Positions 1-12,200 of a stretch of 64,000 nt of DNA are shown piece after piece. The stretch is from Cafeteria roenbergensis (Eukaryota > Sar > Bigyra > Bicosoecida > Cafeteriaceae). The position numbers and the translations under genes are program-made. The stretch lies in assembly GCA_008330645.1 (NCBI GenBank), contig VLTN01000028.1, positions 248,001 through 312,000 of the forward strand, given 5' to 3'. Every line of letters starts with the position of its first letter. The first letter of the stretch is position 1. The notes under the pieces are model-generated. The model saw only the letters and a list, made by a program, of their open reading frames with translations. It made no database searches and had not been told where the DNA came from.

Positions 1-195
1 CGCGCCGGGGTGACGGCGGTGTCGGCAGCGGCGTCCCGGGTCGGAACCGTGGTTGCAGATGTGAGGCGCCAGACTGTCGCCAAGGCGGAGGCCATGCGGC
101 GCCAGTCGACATCCCCCGACTCGGCGGCGCCCGACGACGAGTCGGCGGCCAAGTCCGCGCCGCCACTGCACAAGGAGGAGGACCCGAGCGCGTAG
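1..195 (+). CDS. C-terminal end of an unidentified protein (partial)
   Basis: The frame is open from base 1 and stops at 193-195, so this looks like the last 64 codons of a gene that begins outside the window. The visible tail is hydrophilic, with Ala, Ser, Lys and Asp/Glu, and ends in KEEDPSA. It resembles a disordered C-terminus and shows no domain. It converges on the minus-strand gene ending at 474. Function cannot be told. A chance open frame in GC-rich DNA cannot be excluded. Confidence 0.4.
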   Translation, partial: RAGVTAVSAAASRVGTVVADVRRQTVAKAEAMRRQSTSPDSAAPDDESAAKSAPPLHKEEDPSA

Positions 196-473
196 TGACG
201 ATGTGCCACTGTGTGAGGCCGGGGCAGTCGCGCCAAATGAACCTTGTTTTGTGCTCAGAGCAGCTCGCAACGCCGCACGACCAAGGGCCCGCGAAAATCA
301 CGCTCGAGGCCGCGGCACTGCACTCGGCGCAGCGCGTTGGTTGGGTGGCACCGCACTCGAACACCGCACATGACACACCCGTGGCTGCGGCTCAACAGCA
401 CGAGCCCCAACGATGCCGCGGGCCGAGAGTGCCATGGTCGAGACGATCCATGGTCGCGATGGATAGCGGCCGG

Positions 474-1079
474 CTACTCGGCGGGCTCTGCAGGCGCGGA
501 CCCTGCCTCGCGCGCTGCCACGGTCAGACACCCAGTGGCCTCCTCCCAAGTGTGCCCGCGGCCAGGGTCGGCCGCTGCGCCGTCCGCCCGCGAGGGCACT
601 GGCTCCCCGTCCGAGTCTTCGCTGGAGTCGTCGTCGGGGTTGAGGGCCTCAATTGCGCGAATGCTCTCCACGAGGGCCTCAGCCATCCGGCGCTGCTCGA
701 GAGTCATGTCCTCGTAGCGTGCTGGAGCAGCGGGGGCAGCGGGATCTTGGCCGTAGCCTCTGAGCGAGGCAGCGGATTCAGCCGGGTCAGACGCCGCCGG
801 CCGCCTCACCGGCTGGCGCTTCGGGTAAGGCTTGTGCAGACTGCGAGAAGGAGGCACGGCCGCAGGCGTCGGGAGGGAGGAGTGCGTCGTCTCCCAGGGC
901 GCTCCGAAGCGAATTCGGACAGCGAACTCGCAGGCCCAATCCACGATGCTGGATGCACGGGGGGCGCGGGCACTGGCTTTGCCGCGCTGCAACGAGCGTG
1001 GCCCCCGCCCTTCGCGCTCCAAAGCATGCGCGTGAGCTCTCCCCCCAGCCATTCCACGCGGTCGCCATTTCGTAGGCAT
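474..1079 (-). CDS. small hypothetical protein with acidic C-terminal third
   Basis: A 201-residue frame starts at the ATG at 1079 (MPTKWRPRG). An earlier in-frame ATG at 1169 would overlap the end of the next gene upstream. The first half is basic (Arg/Lys). The second half holds a predicted helix (YEDMTLEQRRMAEALVESIR, about residues 120-140), then an Asp/Ser/Glu-rich run. I do not recognise a family. A good acceptor-like tract ending TTCTCGCAG lies inside the frame, so an intron is possible, but no matching GTGAG donor lies upstream. The helix plus acidic run makes coding more likely than chance. Confidence 0.35.
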   Translation of the reverse strand: MPTKWRPRGMAGGRAHAHALEREGRGPRSLQRGKASARAPRASSIVDWACEFAVRIRFGAPWETTHSSLPTPAAVPPSRSLHKPYPKRQPVRRPAASDPAESAASLRGYGQDPAAPAAPARYEDMTLEQRRMAEALVESIRAIEALNPDDDSSEDSDGEPVPSRADGAAADPGRGHTWEEATGCLTVAAREAGSAPAEPAE

Positions 1080-1165
1080 GTGTGAACCCCCCCCCTTCCC
1101 GTCAAAACCTGCCCTGCTCCGTGCCCCCCTCGCGCAGCCTAGCGCGCAAGGCAGGCGCCGCCCTC

Positions 1166-1868
1166 TCACCCGCTCGTGCTGCCAGTGACCACGCCTCCGC
1201 CCTTGAAGTACCCGGGCTCATACTCGGCTCGAGCCACGGCCTTGTCACCTGGCTTCGCGAGCCCGATCCCGTTGCGCTGCGTGGCCTTGTCAGCCGGGTG
1301 AATCTTCCGCCGCCTCGTCAGCGCGGCCTCGATCGACGTCTCCGTCGTTGGCGCGAAGCGTCGCACCGTGCCGTCTTCCATGACTGGCTTGCCCTTCTTT
1401 CCAAGGTTCCGGTCCAGGTTCTCCGACAGGTCGGCAAACTGCCCGTCTGCCGGGCCCTTACCGTGAACACGCTCCGGACGACGGTGCTCTCGCCTTTGCG
1501 ACGTCCAAAATGCCTCATCCACCCTGCTGCCCCCGGATGCTGAGGCGCCCCGGCCGTCCTCTGGCACCTGCCGAATAGGCAGCCGCGCCTGCGGCCTGGA
1601 CTTTCCGCTGGAAGGCGCAGGGGCCTCATAGTGCCGACGCGCCACTCCTCCCAGCACGGTCTCCTCCTTCGACAGCGCGCCCGTCGCACCTCGAAGAACT
1701 TCGCCAACGCCCAGGCCACGCGAAGGGAGATCTACCAGGCCTGCGATACCCAATCCGGCGGTCGAGCGCACTCGATGACGCCATGTCGCGGCGTAGTTTC
1801 CCGGGCGCTCTCGCCTTCCGTTGCGCCGTCATCTCACGTTTTGCTGCGTGGCGCCGGCCCTGCTCCAT
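1166..1868 (-). CDS. conserved-looking hypothetical protein, two exons
   Basis: Exons are 1838-1868 and 1166-1740, giving 201 residues. The 97-base intron has donor GTGAGA and acceptor TCGCAG, and phase 1 on both sides restores the frame (MEQGRRHAAKR then LVDLPSRG). This tiny first exon gives the frame a proper ATG; the downstream frame alone has none. The protein is basic and ends in a compact region with an E-Y-E-P-G-Y-F-K-G-G-G motif near the C-terminus, the kind of PGYF/GG tail I associate loosely with small ciliary proteins. I cannot name a family. It begins 182 bases downstream of the WDR24 stop on the same strand. Confidence 0.5.
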
Positions 1869-2050
1869 CGCGTCCAGCGAGCGGATTCAGCAAGCAGCAG
1901 TCACGATACAAAAGCGGAACGGGGGCGGGCGGCTCTCGCAGGCCAGGCGCGTGAGTGCGCGCCGGTACCCGAATGCGTGAGTCTGTGGCCAATTTGCGAA
2001 GCTCTGCCCGCGCGGCGCACGCCAAGTCTTGCTGGACGACAACGCCGAGC

Positions 2051-5000
2051 TCAAAGCAACAAAAGCGCGTCGTCGTCGAGGTCCCCTTGCTCCCAGCCGT
2101 GCTCCCACGGGTCGGCGGCATGGGGCTGAGGCTCATGGGCACCCGCCTGGTCAGGGCGTCGGCTTGCAGTTGCCGCAGCGGCAAACGCGGCTGCGTGGCG
2201 GTCCAAGTCCGCAGGCGCGGTGGGCGGGAGCCGCCGCTGTGCCTTGACAGCAGCCTCGGCGCGCCTTGGCTCCGGGCCACGCGCAGCAGAGGAGCCACGC
2301 AGCAGCTGGGAGGCGTCTGGCTCCGCGACGAGCGGTCGCAGGTTGCAAGCGTGACCGCAGCCCGCAGGGCACACGGTCGACGAGCTCGCAAACCACTCCT
2401 GCATGTGCTCCAAGTGGCCTCCGTGGCCGCATCCCTGACACCACACGAACAGGCCGCTCACAGGCATCTGGCACAGCGAGCAAATGGGCGCTGTGCGCTT
2501 GCACCGCTCGCACACTGGCAGCGCCACCTCGGTGCGCCCGCTTGACCGAGGGTGGCCCTCGGCGCCGGGCAGGGGCGCCGCGGCCCCAGCGTGCTGCGCC
2601 TGCCAGCCGGCGTCGTCCGCGGGCGGCGCTGTCCCGGCCCCCCTCGCAACCACGCCCTCTGCCGCGCGCGACGCGGCCGCGAAGCCGGCGCGGCGGCCGT
2701 CGGCTCCGTCGTCGTCGTCATCGTCGGAAGACAGGGCCTCCGCGGGCAGGCTGACCGCGGGTGGCTGGACAGGCGTCACCATCTCTGCCTTGCACCTGGA
2801 GCAGGACACGTGGATCGTGGTGTGCTTCGTAGCCTCCTGCTGCATCGCCTGCAGGTTGCTCCTGGCCAGGATGGTCGAGGCAGGGGCCCACAGCCGCTGC
2901 TGGTGAAGCAGGTCCGCGTAGCAGTCGACCCACCGACTCAGGCGCCGTTCGCCAGCGGCGCGTCTCGCGCTCTGGCCCAGCACGCGCACGAGCGACACGC
3001 ACATCTGGACGTCCCCCGCCTCAGTGCAGTGCGCAAACACTCTCCGCACGAGCCTGTGACGCAGCAGCCTCATCGCCTTGCGGGCGTCGCGGCTCTCTAT
3101 CGCCGCCAAGGAGCGCAGAGGCGGAGCGGCAGGGCCGCTGCTGGCCCCAGCAGGACCGACGGCGGGGTCGGCTTCGGCCGACGCGGCGCCATCGGCTGCG
3201 CTCGCTGACCCGACCGCTCCTGCGCCGGAGGCAGCGCCACCTGGGGAGCTGGGAGCCACCCCGCTAGCCTGCAGAGAGCGAAGCCTTCGTCTGTTGCCCA
3301 CTGACGCGGCGGGCGACCCGGCATCGCTTGGGGGGCTAGCACGGGAGCCGGCCGGGTGAGACAAGGCTGTGCCGTCCAACGCCGATGACATCGACGACAC
3401 GCTCCCTGCCCCCGCTCGCGATCGACGACGAGCCACGGACCCTGCACCGCCTGGGGGAGCCGCGCCTCCGCTCGCACCGCGACGGCTGGCCACGCTGTCG
3501 GCAGCCATGCTGCTGCTCCGACTCAGGTGGCGGCGCGTCGTTGCGCCAAGCGAGGCGGACACGTCGGCGCCGCCCGCGCTGCCGGTCCTGGCCGCCCCTG
3601 CCGCGCCCGCCTTCTCTCGTGCGGAGGCGCTCGCGACGGCGAAGGGGCGCACTGCGCCTGGCTTGGCAGCAGGTTTGGACGCCCCTCCGCCCCCACCAGC
3701 GCCAGCGCTTCTGCTGGAGCTGCTGTCGCTGCAACTTTCGTTTCCGTCACCGCTGCCGTCGTCGTCGTGGTGGTGGGCTGTCCGGGTTGGAGACGAGGCG
3801 TCGAACGTGAAGCCGAGCGACGCTGCGGCCCCGCTGCGGCCAGCCGATGCCACGTCGATGTCGAGCCCCATCGCGCCCGTCCCGCCTTCGGGCGCCCCAG
3901 CAGCAGTGGTCGCCGCAGCGGCGGTGGCGGCCGGAGTGGGCCTCGCATTGGCTTCCGCTGGAACCGCTGCCACAGCAACAGCCTCCTCCGGCTCAAGCAG
4001 CCCCCACGGCCCAGCAGGAGCCAGCACCGCCCCTCCGCGCCGCACTCCCGTGGCTCCACCAGCCTTGGCCACCCTGGACGCAGCGCCCGGTGCGGTTGAC
4101 TTGCCTTCGCCGCGTGCAAGCTGCTCCTTGCTGTCCGCGGCACCGGCAGCCCCTGCGCCTGCACCATGGGCGTCGGCATCGAGGTCGGCGTCGTTTCTCT
4201 GGTCGAAGCTGTCGTCCTCGTCCTCGTCGGCGTCAGCGTCGCTCTCGGAAGGGAGCGATGACCAGTCGCTCATCGGGCCGGCCTGCACGCCTTCGTGCAG
4301 CCCGCCGGCTGCGCTCGAAGTCGCTGGTGGCGAGGCGTCCGGCCGCGAGTCAGGCCCAGCTGCTCCGCGATCTGGCTTCAGCCCGGCCACCCCCATAGCG
4401 CCCAGCAGGCCGTCCACAGACCACACTGCGCCGTCGTTGCCGAAGCCGCTTGAGCGGCGCCGGCTGTGACCCATGGCGCCGCTCTGCAGTGGCCCAGGGA
4501 CCGCGTGCCCACCCCCACCGGGCCGGCTTGCAGATTGCACTCCAGTGGCGCCTCCTCCAGCTTGAGCTGTGACGCTGCCGGCAGCAGCCGACGCCGCACC
4601 GGCCCCATGCGCACCGTGCCTGGACGCAGCAGAGTGCGGCGCGGTGAAGCGATTGCCCGGCGAGCCCGATGCCACGCCTCCAGGAGCAGCAGACGCGCTG
4701 TCGAGCCGCGAACCGTCGGCCCGGAGGAGCACCCCCTGCCCAAGCCCCGCTCCAGCGCCCCGCGCCTCCACGCCGGTCGCGGCAGCGGAAGCAGCAACGT
4801 TGCCGTCCGTCGCCGCTCCGCCTTGGTGCGCCCTGCCCGCCCCGCACACAGGCTGGAGCAGCGCTGCTAGCGCGCTCCACACCATGGCCGCCTCCGTGGC
4901 GCCGGCTCGCCGCGCCACCGACGCGTTCCAGGTGCACAGCTCCGCCCTGGAGCCGCCCTCTAGACGGTAGCCGAGCGCCATCTCGCGAAACGCCTCCATG

Positions 5001-7689
5001 GGAGACATAACGGCCCCCCGCGCGAAACCGCCGGCAGCAGTCGTTGCGTCTGCGTCTGCGTCTGCCGCTGCGTCGTCCGTCGTTGCGCGACCGGCTCTGA
5101 CCGGCGCTGTGGCCAGCCCCGCCGTCATGTACAAGACGTCGTTCACAACCTTGACGATGCTTCCCGGCGGGGGCGCGGCGAAGGCCTCTTTGGGAGTTTG
5201 CGAGGATAGCAGGCCCGACGGCGTCACGCGAATGCCGCCGTCCCCCCGCGGCGGGAAGGCTCCCATCCACTCGTCCATGGTATCCATGGCTGCCACGGCG
5301 GACTCACGGCCCCACCCTCCTCCGCCGCCTCCGCCTCGTGCTGCTCCGCCGCCGTTGGCCTGCGTCTGCTCCGCAGCTGCCTTGGCTGCAAGGACAGCCT
5401 GGAACCGCGGCACGTAGGAGCTTGGCTGCCGGCCCCTGGGGTGCGGCAGGGTGGGGAACCGGTGAGAGGGGTGCGGCCAGAGCGCCTCGCGGCGGAGGGG
5501 CTGGCAGAAGGCAGCGATGCCTGCTGCCGAGAGGGCGATGCCTGAGGTTCGGACGGTGTTGTGGGGTTGCGATGCGGCGGTGATGGGCATCAGCGCGACG
5601 CTCCCGCCAGAGGACACGACGATGAGGGCGCTGGCGCCAAGGCTCGAACTGCCCAGCGCGGGCTGGCGTTCGGCGAAGCGGGCCGACTGGGAGAGGCTGG
5701 TGCTGGTGACGGACATGGAGCTCGCTGTGGACGTTGTTGGCGCCGCCGCCACTATGGCAGAGCCGGCTGCGGAGGTGGCAAGCCGGGCAGAACGGGTGCT
5801 GGGATTTGCCGGGTTGGCCGGCAGTACGCGCCGCGGCCTCGCTCCCGAGGGGAGTGACCCCGAGCCGCTGCGCGAGGAGGCAGCGCCCGGGTGGCCAGAG
5901 CTTGCGGCTGTGCCGCCGACTGTCCCTGCTGAAGCTGCTGGCGTCAATGCTCCGTCCGAAACGCCGGACGGATCCTCATCGTCGTTCGACGACGAATCAC
6001 TGTCCTCGTCCTCCTCGTCGTTGCCGGCGCTGGCAGAGCCAGCCGCACCGCCGGATCCGTCGCCAGCACGGCTGTCGCCACGGCTGGCCCCCGCCCTGGA
6101 CGAGCCGACGGCGGAATTCGGTGTGCTTGACCCCTCCCCCGACCTGAGCGTCGCCGCTCCTGGGGCAGATCGAGCCGCCGCGAGGGAGTGAAGGTCCTCC
6201 CTCGGCACCCACGCCACAGCAGCGATGGCACCGTGCGAGGACGGCCTGTTGAACTCGGCAACGGGGATGCCGGGCCGGGAGATGTCCCACACTTTCACGC
6301 ACGAGCCGAGACTCGTCGTGTTGGCAGCAATGTGCAAGCACGTGCCCGGCCGCCATTGGATTCCCAGCACAACGCTGATTGCGGAGAGATTGGCCAGAAG
6401 CACCGGGGAGTCGCGCTGTCCGGCGCTCGCGGACATGGCTGCGTCGCTTGTAGCGCCCAGCGGGATGGCAACCACGTCGCGAGGGCCTCGCAGCCCAGAG
6501 GGTCCGCTGCCGAAGCGCGAACTGCCCGCGCCTGGGAGTTGCCCCGGACGGAGCTTGGGGGCGTGACCCGTGCCATGGGCGAGGCCGCCATGGCCAGAGG
6601 ACCACTCTTCACGGGCGCTTGTGAATCGGGGGCGCCTCCCCGCCGCGGCTGCCGACGCCGGGAAGCGATACGCCGACGAGGGGCCTGCTTGGGCGTGGCG
6701 GGCGATCGCTGCGGCGGCTTCCGGGCCGCAGATGGCCTCGATGACCGAAGCAGGAGCGAGGACATTGGATACGGTGGTCTCCGTTCCGGGGGCCACGCGG
6801 CGAGTGAGGTCCCACACCCGAACGCAGCAGTCGCGGCCCCCTGTGGCCAGAACCCCTGGCCACACGGGGTGCCAGGCAAGCGTCTGGGTAATGGCGCTGT
6901 GCGCCAGCATCGTGAGGATGGGCGCGGGCCGCTCTGGGTCTTCACTGAACACTTGCACACGGCCGTTTCGCAGGCCGCAGGCGAAGACTGCCTTGGGACC
7001 GGCGACGGTCCAGGCGATGGCTCGGATGCCCTCTTGACACCGTTTGGACCAGAGCACGGTGGGCGCTTGCTGGGCGGCCGACGGCACCTGCCACAAGCGT
7101 GCGATGCCGTCCTCTCCCCCGGCCAGCAGGTGCCACTCCTTGACAGGGTGCCACTTGATGCAGGCGGCCAAGCACGCCTCGCCGGCCGTGAGTGCCTGGC
7201 AGGACCAGTACGGGCGGTCGACCTCCTGGGTCCAGATGAGAATAGCGCCGTTCATTGCCACGGTGGCCACCACTCCGCTGTGGCGGGGGTGGCACGCGAG
7301 CTGCTGAATCTTGGACGCGTCGGACTTGCCGCGCTTCCGCCGCAGGCTCGAGGCCTCGGCCAAGCGGCCGTCCGAGTCGATGCTGATGGCCTTGAGCACT
7401 GCGGCACGAGCGAGAACATAGTCTTAATTGAGGTGCGTGCGAGCTCGGGCTGGGCGAGGCGCCGGCGGCGCGGGGAGGCTGCGGGAGCGACCAGCGAGGG
7501 CTCGTGCCGCCCCGCTCGCTGCCGCTTGCCCTGCCGATTCTGGGGCCCCACCGAGCGCCCGGGCTCACCCGCCTTGCCGCCGACCACACAGAACGACAGG
7601 TTTGCCGCGATGTCCAGCGTCGAGAGGCCGTTCGCGACGGAGCTCCCAATGCGCATCTCGTCGCCCGTCCACTCGCTGGTTCCTGCCAT
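2051..7689 (-). CDS. WDR24: WDR24-like GATOR2 subunit (WD40 plus C-terminal RING)
   Basis: Exons are 7569-7689 and 2051-7398 (donor GTGAGC, acceptor GCCGCAG, 170-base intron), giving 1,822 residues. WDR24 is a subunit of GATOR2, which opposes GATOR1 and so lets amino acids activate TORC1 at the lysosome or vacuole. The N-terminal 350 or so residues show at least five WD40 blades (NGAILIW, GIARLWQVP, CCVRVWDLT, SCVKVWDIS). Near residue 840, the segment ending AELCTWNASVARR matches the conserved helical region of WDR24. The C-terminus (about 1576-1730) carries the family's zinc/RING module, with SGLFVWCQGCGHGGHLEHM and CPAGCGHAC, an excellent match to the WDR24 end. The human protein is about 790 residues; here long Ala/Gly/Ser inserts more than double it. 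Intron phase 1 restores GGKAVLKAIS, which fits the family N-terminus. Confidence 0.92.
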
Positions 7690-8105
7690 GGTCGAGAGCC
7701 TGGGCGCGAGGACCGGGCGCGCGGCGCAGTTCTTTCCTCCAAAATAGGGGCGGCCGTTGCGTGGGGAAAATGGCACGCGCGAGCGTGTGCCGTGCCGGGT
7801 CGGAGGCCTCGCGGGCCAGCGCAGGCGGGGTTGGTCCAATATTGGCCTCCAGCAAGCATCCGCTTCACTTGGCGGGTCGTGCGGGTTCGCCGCAACGCGG
7901 AGAGGTCGAACCGCACAACGCTTCCTCTGCGCACCGCCTCGCTCGACGTGTCGAGTCTCGCGTGACAGACACTTGCTCGGAGCCTCGCCGGGCCAACAGC
8001 CTTTGCTCAGCGCAGTGCCTCGACCACGAGCTGCGAGTTTCGCACTCGGGTGAGGGAACTCGGACACGCAGCGCCGCTTGGCAGCCACCAGCGGCGGACC
8101 CTGCG
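7690..8105. other. divergent intergenic region
   Basis: These 416 bases separate the WDR24 start (minus) from the SHIPPO-like gene start (plus), so they presumably hold both promoters. The + strand frame of the downstream gene stays open through most of it but has no good upstream ATG and no protein-like composition. I see no RNA gene, TATA box or repeat. Confidence 0.5.
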
Positions 8106-8999
8106 ATGCAGTCTTCCGGTGGGGGGTCAGCGGAACGGGCTAGGCCAAGTACGCTGGGTTCCTCGTCCCTGCGCGCCGCGCTCGGCCGCTCCGGGAGGCC
8201 TTCCCGCCCAACTCCACTTGCGAGCGCGGGCTATGGCCAGGGGCTCGCCACAGCTGACGGTGTCTTCGGGCGCCGTCCCGCAAGCTCGCCGTATGACAGG
8301 CCAGCAACGGTCGGGCGCCCCCGAGCGGCCACTGCGTCGGCGTTGTTGCCGAGCACAAGTTCTCTTGGCTCCATGACCCGGCGCGGACAGAGAAAGGTTC
8401 CAGGTGGCCGGATGCCTGGCGCCGAGCGATTCACTGACCTGGACGCGTCTGCACGAGCGCCGTCGGTGCGCGGGACACTGCGGCGAAGCCGAACCACGAG
8501 CGGAGGGGGGCGGCGCAGCGGCGAGCCGGACGCAAGGCGCGTGCCGGAAGGCGCCATGACCCTGCGAGTCAATCCCCCAACCGGCGCTTTTACTCTGGAA
8601 GCTTCTTTGCTGAACGCGCCTCGTGTCATTCTTGGAAGAGCCAGGCGCGAGCTCGGCGAGCCCATCCCTGACACGCCCAGCGCGGGAAAGTACTTGCCCA
8701 AGGTGGGGAGCGTCGGCACCGAGCAGGTGCCAATCTCTTCCATGCGTTCCTTGCGGTCTTCGTCTTTCGCCCACTCCTCCAGGACTGCCCCATTCCCGGG
8801 TCAGAGCCCACCCCCGTCGGGGCCGGGCCCCAAGTACCAGCCCAACATGCCCGGCGACAAGCCTCGCTCAAAATCGACGCGGTTTGGGGCTGCGCACAGG
8901 TTTCACGACGAGCGCCCGACTGCACCTGGCCCAATTTCGTTCGAGGACGTGCGGAGGCACAGCCCGGCGTTCGGCTTCGGTGGCGCGCCACGCTTCTAA
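8106..8999 (+). CDS. PG-rich (SHIPPO/ODF3-like) ciliary protein
   Basis: A 297-residue frame from the ATG at 8106. The C-terminal half has spaced Pro-Gly-Pro motifs typical of sperm-tail PG-rich (SHIPPO) repeats: SAGKYLPKVG, then SGPGPKYQPNMPG near residue 237, TAPGPISF near 275, and a final PAFGFGGAPRF, which mirrors the repeat's PAFSFG core. Such proteins are mostly axonemal or microtubule-associated. The N-terminal half is Ser/Arg/Gly-rich and probably disordered. I chose this ATG because sequence upstream looks non-coding, though the frame extends to 7428. Only two or three degenerate repeats are visible, so the family call is moderate. Confidence 0.65.
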   Translation: MQSSGGGSAERARPSTLGSSSLRAALGRSGRPSRPTPLASAGYGQGLATADGVFGRRPASSPYDRPATVGRPRAATASALLPSTSSLGSMTRRGQRKVPGGRMPGAERFTDLDASARAPSVRGTLRRSRTTSGGGRRSGEPDARRVPEGAMTLRVNPPTGAFTLEASLLNAPRVILGRARRELGEPIPDTPSAGKYLPKVGSVGTEQVPISSMRSLRSSSFAHSSRTAPFPGQSPPPSGPGPKYQPNMPGDKPRSKSTRFGAAHRFHDERPTAPGPISFEDVRRHSPAFGFGGAPRF

Positions 9000-9237
9000 C
9001 GCGTGCTCGAAGCGACAAGCTGTGCGTGAAAGCAATCGGCATCGCGCGCGGGGGGGGATGGGGAGGGACGCAAGCGCGAAAAAGCGCGGGAGGGCAGTGG
9101 CCACCAGGTGGTCACTGCGACCGAATGACTGACAGTTGCGGCGAGTGTGAGTGAACTCGCGCCCCTAGAAACCGCTCCTGCAGCGGTGGCCAGAAGTCGC
9201 GCGGAAGCCTGCCACGCGGCACACAGTACATTCTGAG

Positions 9238-12200
9238 TCACGGGCCAGCGAGTCCCGCGAGAAGCGAAGACAGCCTTGACTTGATCGCGTCCAGGGTGGC
9301 TGGATCACTCGCATCGCCAGCCTTGGGCCGCTCTGCGCTGCGAGGCTTGGCCGCCGACCGCCGGGCTTGGGCCTCGAGGTCCTCGCGCTCCAGTTGCGCG
9401 GTGGCCTCCCCGATGGACGCACTGCCTCCCGCGCAGGGCTCGTTTGGTCCAAGGCAAACCGCGTGCCGGACACCGCGGCATCGCAGCAAGGCAGTCACGC
9501 CACGGGTCGCAATGTCGTACTCGAGATACAGGCCGGGCAAAAGCCGAAGCGCGAGCACGCCCCCTGGATCTCCTTGGCGCTCTGGGCCGGGTCGCGCGGC
9601 TGCAAGTGCGTTCCTGCCGCTCGCCGCCACGGGAGAGTCGGGAGTCGCCGCTCGCGGCTTGCGAAGCCCCGCCATCATGTCGTCGAGCCCGCTCACCGCA
9701 GACGCCAGGCTCCCGAGCTTGCTCTTGGCTGCCGCTGCATCGACAGGCGGCGCCTCGGCAGGAGCCAGCTTGCTCTTGGTGCGGTGCCCCTTGCAGCCGC
9801 TGCCAGCAACGCGGCCGTCCCCGCCCCACGACGACTTTACCTCGCCCGTGGAAGCGTCGCGGAGCTGGCCGGAACCGTCCCGGCGCACGACAAGAACCGG
9901 CCGTCCTGTCCCAGCGTCGCTCACTTGTCCCACCCCGAAACCGTCGAACGTCGCAAGCAGCGCAGATGCGCCGTGCCGAGGCCACGCCTGACCGCCCTTG
10001 GTCCTTCCTCCCACCCGAGTCCCCTTGCTGGAGCCGCCTCGATAGACGCGCGGCGCGAAGACTGTCATGCGGAACACCCGCGGCGTTGCTCCCCTGCGCC
10101 CAGGAGACGCGTCAGCTACCACCCGAGAGGCCTTCGTGTCCAGATCGACTGACACCGCGGTGGACCCGTCTGGCCAAAACAGAGTGGCCGAGCCGTCCCG
10201 CCCGCTCACCCGCACGGCGACCTTGCCTGGCGTGCCATTCGCTGCGCCAGAGGCTGCCGCAGTCGAGCCCGACACCACAGTAGAGCCCGCGCAGGACGTC
10301 TCGCCATCGCTTTCCGCCCCCCCCGCTGCGCCAGCACCCTGCCGCCCGCGCCTGCGAGCCGCGTATCGCCCCACGAAGTCGGGAGCTGGAGCACGGCCAG
10401 CGTCCTCCTGCGTCGATCGGCCGGGCGATGATGCCGCGAAACCGCCAGCGGCCACCCCTCGCCGGGCCGGCGACCGAATGGGCGACGCAGAGCGCGACCA
10501 CCCGCCCTCTGCTCCGCCTTCGTCCCCTTCCCGGTCACCGAGCGCAACGCCTTCGGTGACGCGGCCGTCACTCCCGTCGCTGCCTGCAGCCACTCCGGCC
10601 ACCGCCGCGCCTCCCCCTCCCCCTCCCCCCCGCGGCCCCCTTGCGCTGCCCCCGACCCTCCTCCGAGCCCTGCCCCCGCTCCCCTGGACCATGCCCGGAA
10701 TGCCCCCCCTGACCAGCTTCGCCCGCTGGAGCGTAGCCTGGGCGGCCTTGGTCCGGCCGGCCTTGGCCTTGGCCCGACGCTCCGCCGCCGTCTCGGTGGG
10801 CGTGCCGCCAGCCCCTGAAAGGCCCCCAAGCAGCCCCCCCAACGCCCGTTGAATGGCTTCGCGCGCGGCGGCCAGCTCCGAGAGGTCGTCGTCCGCCTCG
10901 CCGCCAGGCTGGTCCCCGTCGTCAGAGGGTCCGCCGGACGCGGTGCCCGCCTCCCTGCGCGCGGCCAGCCGCACGGCCGCCGCCGATGACGACGCCCCAG
11001 CGGCCAAGGACCCGCTCGCGCGCCCTTCCCCCCGTCCTCTTGCTGCGCTCCCGCCCGCCGCGCCGCGTCTTCCGCCCGGCTGCGTGGCCAACCGCGTTCC
11101 CGCAGCTGCCACGCGCCTCCTGTGCGCCGCGTTGCTCCGGCGTAGCAGAGCCCGGGCTCCTGCGCTCGCGGACCCGGCAGAGCTGACCACACTCTCCGCG
11201 GCGACAGAGCCGGCAGCGCCACCCCTCACTGACGCGGAAGCGACAGCTCCTCCGGCGGCTGCCGGCGACGTCGCCGCACTTGCCGCGCCCGAGGCGGCGA
11301 CAAGGCTATCCGGCAGAGCCGGCAGCACAGGCTGCAGCGCTGGCGTCACAGCTTTTCGCGACCTGAGCTGGCCACGCAGCCTGCGTCCGCGAGCAGAGCG
11401 CATCAGCACCTCGGCCTTGGCCAAGTCGTCCGGACCGAGGCGCTGTGCCCCAGCCTCGAAGGCTCCAGGGGGAGCAGATCCTTCCACCCTAGCTAGCGCG
11501 CGAGCAGCGGTTGCGGCGGCGACTGCTGCGCCAGCGGCGCCCCGCCCCCCCCTCCTGCGCGACCCGGCCCGGCCCGGAGGGGGCCGTGGCGGTTTCATCT
11601 CCAGCACGAGCGTTTTGAGAGACGGCGCGGAGAGAAGCAGCATCGCCCGGACAGCCTCCGGGTCTGGTGCCTCGGCGAGAGCGGGTGCGCTGGCGAGCGA
11701 CAGCACCGTGAGGGAGGGGAGCGATGCGAGCACCGCCGACGTCGCGCCCAGGTCTGAGACGGGGTTGGACGTGGCTAGGAGCCTCGAGAGGGAGCGGGAC
11801 CCTGCCAATGGGGCCAGCGACGTGACACGGTTGAAGGATACGTCGACGGACTCCAGATGAGGAAGTGACCCCAGGGAGCTGGCTCGGGCACGCACCGAGC
11901 CGACAGCGCCGGCATCGGGCTCGGCGTGCTCGGCAAGCTCCGCCACGACGGTGTCTTGCGAATCGTCCCAGTGAAGGGTCGCGAGCTCGTTGTGAGATGC
12001 GTTGAGCACGGCCAGTCGCGGACAGCCGGCGAGGCAGGGCAGCGACGCGAGGCAGTTGAACGACAAGACGAGCCGCTCCAGCAGCGGGAGGGCCGACAGG
12101 TTGCACACGTGCGAGAGCTTCTGCGCTTGAGCACCGCACAGCATCAGCACGGGCAGCGCGCCACTGGGACTTACGGGGCGAGGGGGACGGGGGCGAGGGT

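Noticed and set aside
195-1085. 296-codon + strand frame across two minus-strand genes
   Set aside because: Cys/Arg/Gly-rich composition without motifs, and it overlaps a minus-strand frame with a protein-like acidic tail. Treated as antisense open frame caused by high GC.
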